49,379 bases of DNA. Origin: Bacillota bacterium. GTDB lineage: Bacteria > Bacillota > Clostridia > Christensenellales > UMGS416. Position numbers and translations under genes: made by a program. Where the stretch lies: positions 1 through 49,379 of the forward strand of contig JAEEJN010000056.1 in assembly GCA_016281935.1 (NCBI GenBank). The letters are read 5' to 3'. How positions within the stretch are numbered: the first letter of the stretch is position 1; every line of letters begins with the position of its first letter. The notes below the pieces were generated by a model. That model made no database searches and was not told the origin of the DNA. It worked only from the letters and a program-made list of their open reading frames with translations. Shown here piece after piece: positions 47,864-49,379 of this stretch.

Positions 47864-48606
47864 TGAGGGACCTTCACTGCCATACGAATTACTGCGACGG
47901 TGCAAACACGCCCCGCGAGATGGCTGAAGCGGCTCTGAAGCTGGGACTGGACACACTTGGCTTTTCCGGACACAGCTATACGGAATTCGACACATCATGG
48001 TGCATGTCCATCGAAGGAACGCAGGCATACAAAAAAGAGATACGCTCGCTTGCCGATGAGTATCGGGGCAGACTTGAGATCCTGTGCGGCGTCGAGCAGG
48101 ATTTCTACGCTTCGTTTCCGCCGGACGGATATGATTATGTGATCGGATCGGTGCACTATCTTCGGTTCGGTGAGGATTATGTGCCCGTGGATGAAAACCC
48201 TGCTATCCTTGCGGCTGCTGCGGACAGATACTGCGGAGGCGATATTTACGCTCTGACAGAGAAGTATTTTGAAACGGTCTCCGACGTAGTCGGCAAAACC
48301 CACGCTGACATCATCGGACACTTCGACCTGATCTGCAAGTTCAATGAACAGCATCCTCTGTTCGATGAGCGTCACCCGCGCTATGTGTCCGCATGGAAAA
48401 AAGCGGCCGACGAACTTCTTCTGACGGGAAAGCCTTTCGAGATTAACACAGGAGCGATTTCAAGAGGATACAAGAACGTTCCGTATCCGTCTCCGGGGAT
48501 CATGGAGTATCTGAAGACCAACGGAGCCAGGTTTATCCTGACGTCAGACAGTCACCGTACCGATACGCTCTGTTTCGGATTTTCGGAATGGTCGCCTGAA
48601 CGCTGA
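47863..48606 (+). CDS. hisK: histidinol-phosphatase, PHP family
   Basis: 247-residue PHP-domain phosphatase that removes phosphate from histidinol phosphate. The metal-binding HxH is in RDLHCHTNYCDGANTPREM, with GFSGHSYTEFD, CGVEQDFYA, VIGSVHYLR, IIGHFDLICKFNE and LTSDSHRTD as later ligands, as in the HisJ/HisK family. The gene is translated from a one-base overlap with hisIE and completes the pathway that monofunctional HisB leaves open. A long terminator follows. Confidence 0.92.
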   Translation: MRDLHCHTNYCDGANTPREMAEAALKLGLDTLGFSGHSYTEFDTSWCMSIEGTQAYKKEIRSLADEYRGRLEILCGVEQDFYASFPPDGYDYVIGSVHYLRFGEDYVPVDENPAILAAAADRYCGGDIYALTEKYFETVSDVVGKTHADIIGHFDLICKFNEQHPLFDERHPRYVSAWKKAADELLLTGKPFEINTGAISRGYKNVPYPSPGIMEYLKTNGARFILTSDSHRTDTLCFGFSEWSPER

Positions 48607-48645
48607 CACAGATCGGAAGAAACAAGGACAAAAACAATAAGAAAA

Positions 48646-48673
48646 GGGCTGTGAAGCGATTGCTTCACAGCCC
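48646..48673. terminator. bidirectional terminator between his operon and PFOR gene
   Basis: A perfect twelve-base-pair stem GGGCTGTGAAGC / GCTTCACAGCCC with loop GATT. On the minus strand it is followed by TTTTCTTATTGTTTTTG; on the plus strand by GTTGTATTTG, so it is stronger for the PFOR gene. Confidence 0.9.
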
Positions 48674-48694
48674 GTTGTATTTGGGAGCAGATCC

Positions 48695-49378
48695 TTACAG
48701 GATCGTCTCATCAGCCAGCTTCTGGTAGGTCGCCAGACGCTTGGCAGCTTCGCGCTCGGCGCGGACGAAGAGTTCGTCGGCCACTTCGGGGAACTGACGC
48801 AGCAGGGAGTTGTAACGGACCTCGCCGCGGATGAATTCCTGATAGGAGCCGGTGGGCGCCTTGGAATCCAGCGTGAAGGGGTTCTGACCCTGAGCGGACA
48901 GATCGGGATTGAAGCGGTAGAGCTGCCAGTAACCGGCCTCCACAGCCTTCTTCTCCTCGGCCTGGGTCTTCGTCATGTTGATGCCGTGGTTGATGCAGGG
49001 AGCGTAAGCGATGATCAGGGACGGGCCCTTGTAGGCTTCAGCTTCAGTGATGGCCTTGACCAGCTGAGCGGGATTGGCGCCCATGCAGACGGAGGCAACA
49101 TACACATAGCCGTAGCTCATGGCCATCATACCCAGATCCTTCTTGCGGGTGCGCTTGCCTGCGGCGGCGAACTTCGCAACGGAGCCGGTGGGGGTGGACT
49201 TGGAGGACTGGCCGCCGGTGTTGGAGTACACTTCGGTGTCGAGAACGAGGACGTTGACGTCTTCATCCATGGCCAGCACGAGGTCCAGGCCGCCGTAACC
49301 GATGTCAGAGGCCCAGCCTTCACCGCCGAGGATCCAGATGGACTTCTTGACGTACAGGTCTTCATCGTCAGCAATCTC
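48695..49378 (-). CDS. nifJ: pyruvate:ferredoxin (flavodoxin) oxidoreductase, C-terminal part (5' end outside window)
   Basis: 228 C-terminal codons of a homodimeric PFOR of about 1170 residues. The enzyme oxidises pyruvate to acetyl-CoA and CO2 and reduces ferredoxin, typical of anaerobes. Visible are the thiamine-pyrophosphate region SIWILGGEGWASDIGYGG, LVLDTEVYSNTGGQSSKSTP, KKDLGMMAMSYGYVYVASV and APCINHGINM. The usual GDGWAYD motif reads GEGWASD here. The frame is strongly biased toward G- and C-ending codons, in line with high expression. The gene continues past the right edge. Confidence 0.94.
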   Translation of the reverse strand, partial: EIADDEDLYVKKSIWILGGEGWASDIGYGGLDLVLAMDEDVNVLVLDTEVYSNTGGQSSKSTPTGSVAKFAAAGKRTRKKDLGMMAMSYGYVYVASVCMGANPAQLVKAITEAEAYKGPSLIIAYAPCINHGINMTKTQAEEKKAVEAGYWQLYRFNPDLSAQGQNPFTLDSKAPTGSYQEFIRGEVRYNSLLRQFPEVADELFVRAEREAAKRLATYQKLADETIL

Positions 49379-49379
49379 C

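Noticed and set aside
1-49379. CRISPR arrays, IS elements, prophage, tRNA or rRNA genes
   Set aside because: I looked for direct repeats with even spacing, transposase motifs and tRNA-like cloverleaf regions in the gaps and saw none. The gaps are short and are explained by promoters, terminators and two leader RNAs.

Overview
The window looks like chromosome of an anaerobic, low-GC-lineage Gram-positive (Bacillota, most likely class Clostridia), although its own G+C is moderate. The grounds are a ctsR-mcsA-mcsB-clpC operon with CtsR-type operators, the mrnC-rlmB-rae1 order known from Bacillus, a T-box leader before serS, a TPP riboswitch before an ECF-type thiT, a short HisG with HisZ, an LCP cell-wall protein, four lipoproteins with Gram-positive-style signal peptides, and pyruvate:ferredoxin oxidoreductase at the right edge. 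I could not assign a genus. I see no insertion sequence, phage, CRISPR array, rRNA or tRNA gene. The content is mostly core housekeeping with several poorly described membrane and lipoprotein modules.

Layout. 1-7050 (+): a translation/RNA run with the end of prfB, a Lit-type membrane protein, tsaD, rhamnulokinase, mrnC, rlmB, rae1/yacP, a small zinc-finger protein and a cyclophilin, closed by a terminator. 7092-8894 (+): a large lipoprotein of unknown function. 8960-13551 (+): the CtsR heat-shock operon. 13637-14642 (-): thiT under a TPP riboswitch, divergent from 14723-18730 (+), which holds a YfbR-like nucleotidase, a GH106-like glycosidase and a Nudix hydrolase. 18767-20359 (-): methyltransferase and aldo/keto reductase. 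20431-22320 (-): ABC-F ATPase. 22431-25623 (-): an LCP protein and an HExxH lipoprotein. 25721-26764 (-): galM. 26930-29777 (+): a DUF2975, XRE regulator, DUF4153-like and lipoprotein module. 29838-32577 (-): two Gfo/Idh/MocA oxidoreductases and a zinc-ribbon membrane protein. 32690-34709 (-): glmM and a left-handed beta-helix protein. 34900-36403 (+): T-box and serS. 36464-38549 (+): ACT protein, PFL/DUF711 protein and GNAT acetyltransferase. 38646-40376 (+): a serine-hydrolase-fold membrane protein that has lost its catalytic motifs. 40475-48606 (+): a complete ten-gene histidine operon, hisZGDCBHAFIEK. 48695-49378 (-): the C-terminal end of pyruvate:ferredoxin oxidoreductase.

How the genes work together. 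The first cluster serves translation fidelity and rRNA maturation. The CtsR operon is an autoregulated protein-arginine-phosphorylation/ClpCP quality-control unit. The histidine operon carries every step from PRPP and ATP to histidinol and then histidine, including the histidinol-phosphate phosphatase, behind one promoter overlapped by a 24-base near-palindrome. Vitamin B1 uptake and seryl-tRNA charging are each controlled by a leader RNA that ends in a visible intrinsic terminator.

The strongest candidates for undescribed biology are the four-gene DUF2975/XRE/DUF4153-like/lipoprotein module with an inverted repeat at its promoter, the HExxH lipoprotein paired with an LCP ligase, and the motif-less beta-lactamase-fold protein with four C-terminal membrane helices. 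All three are read from sequence alone; no database search was possible.
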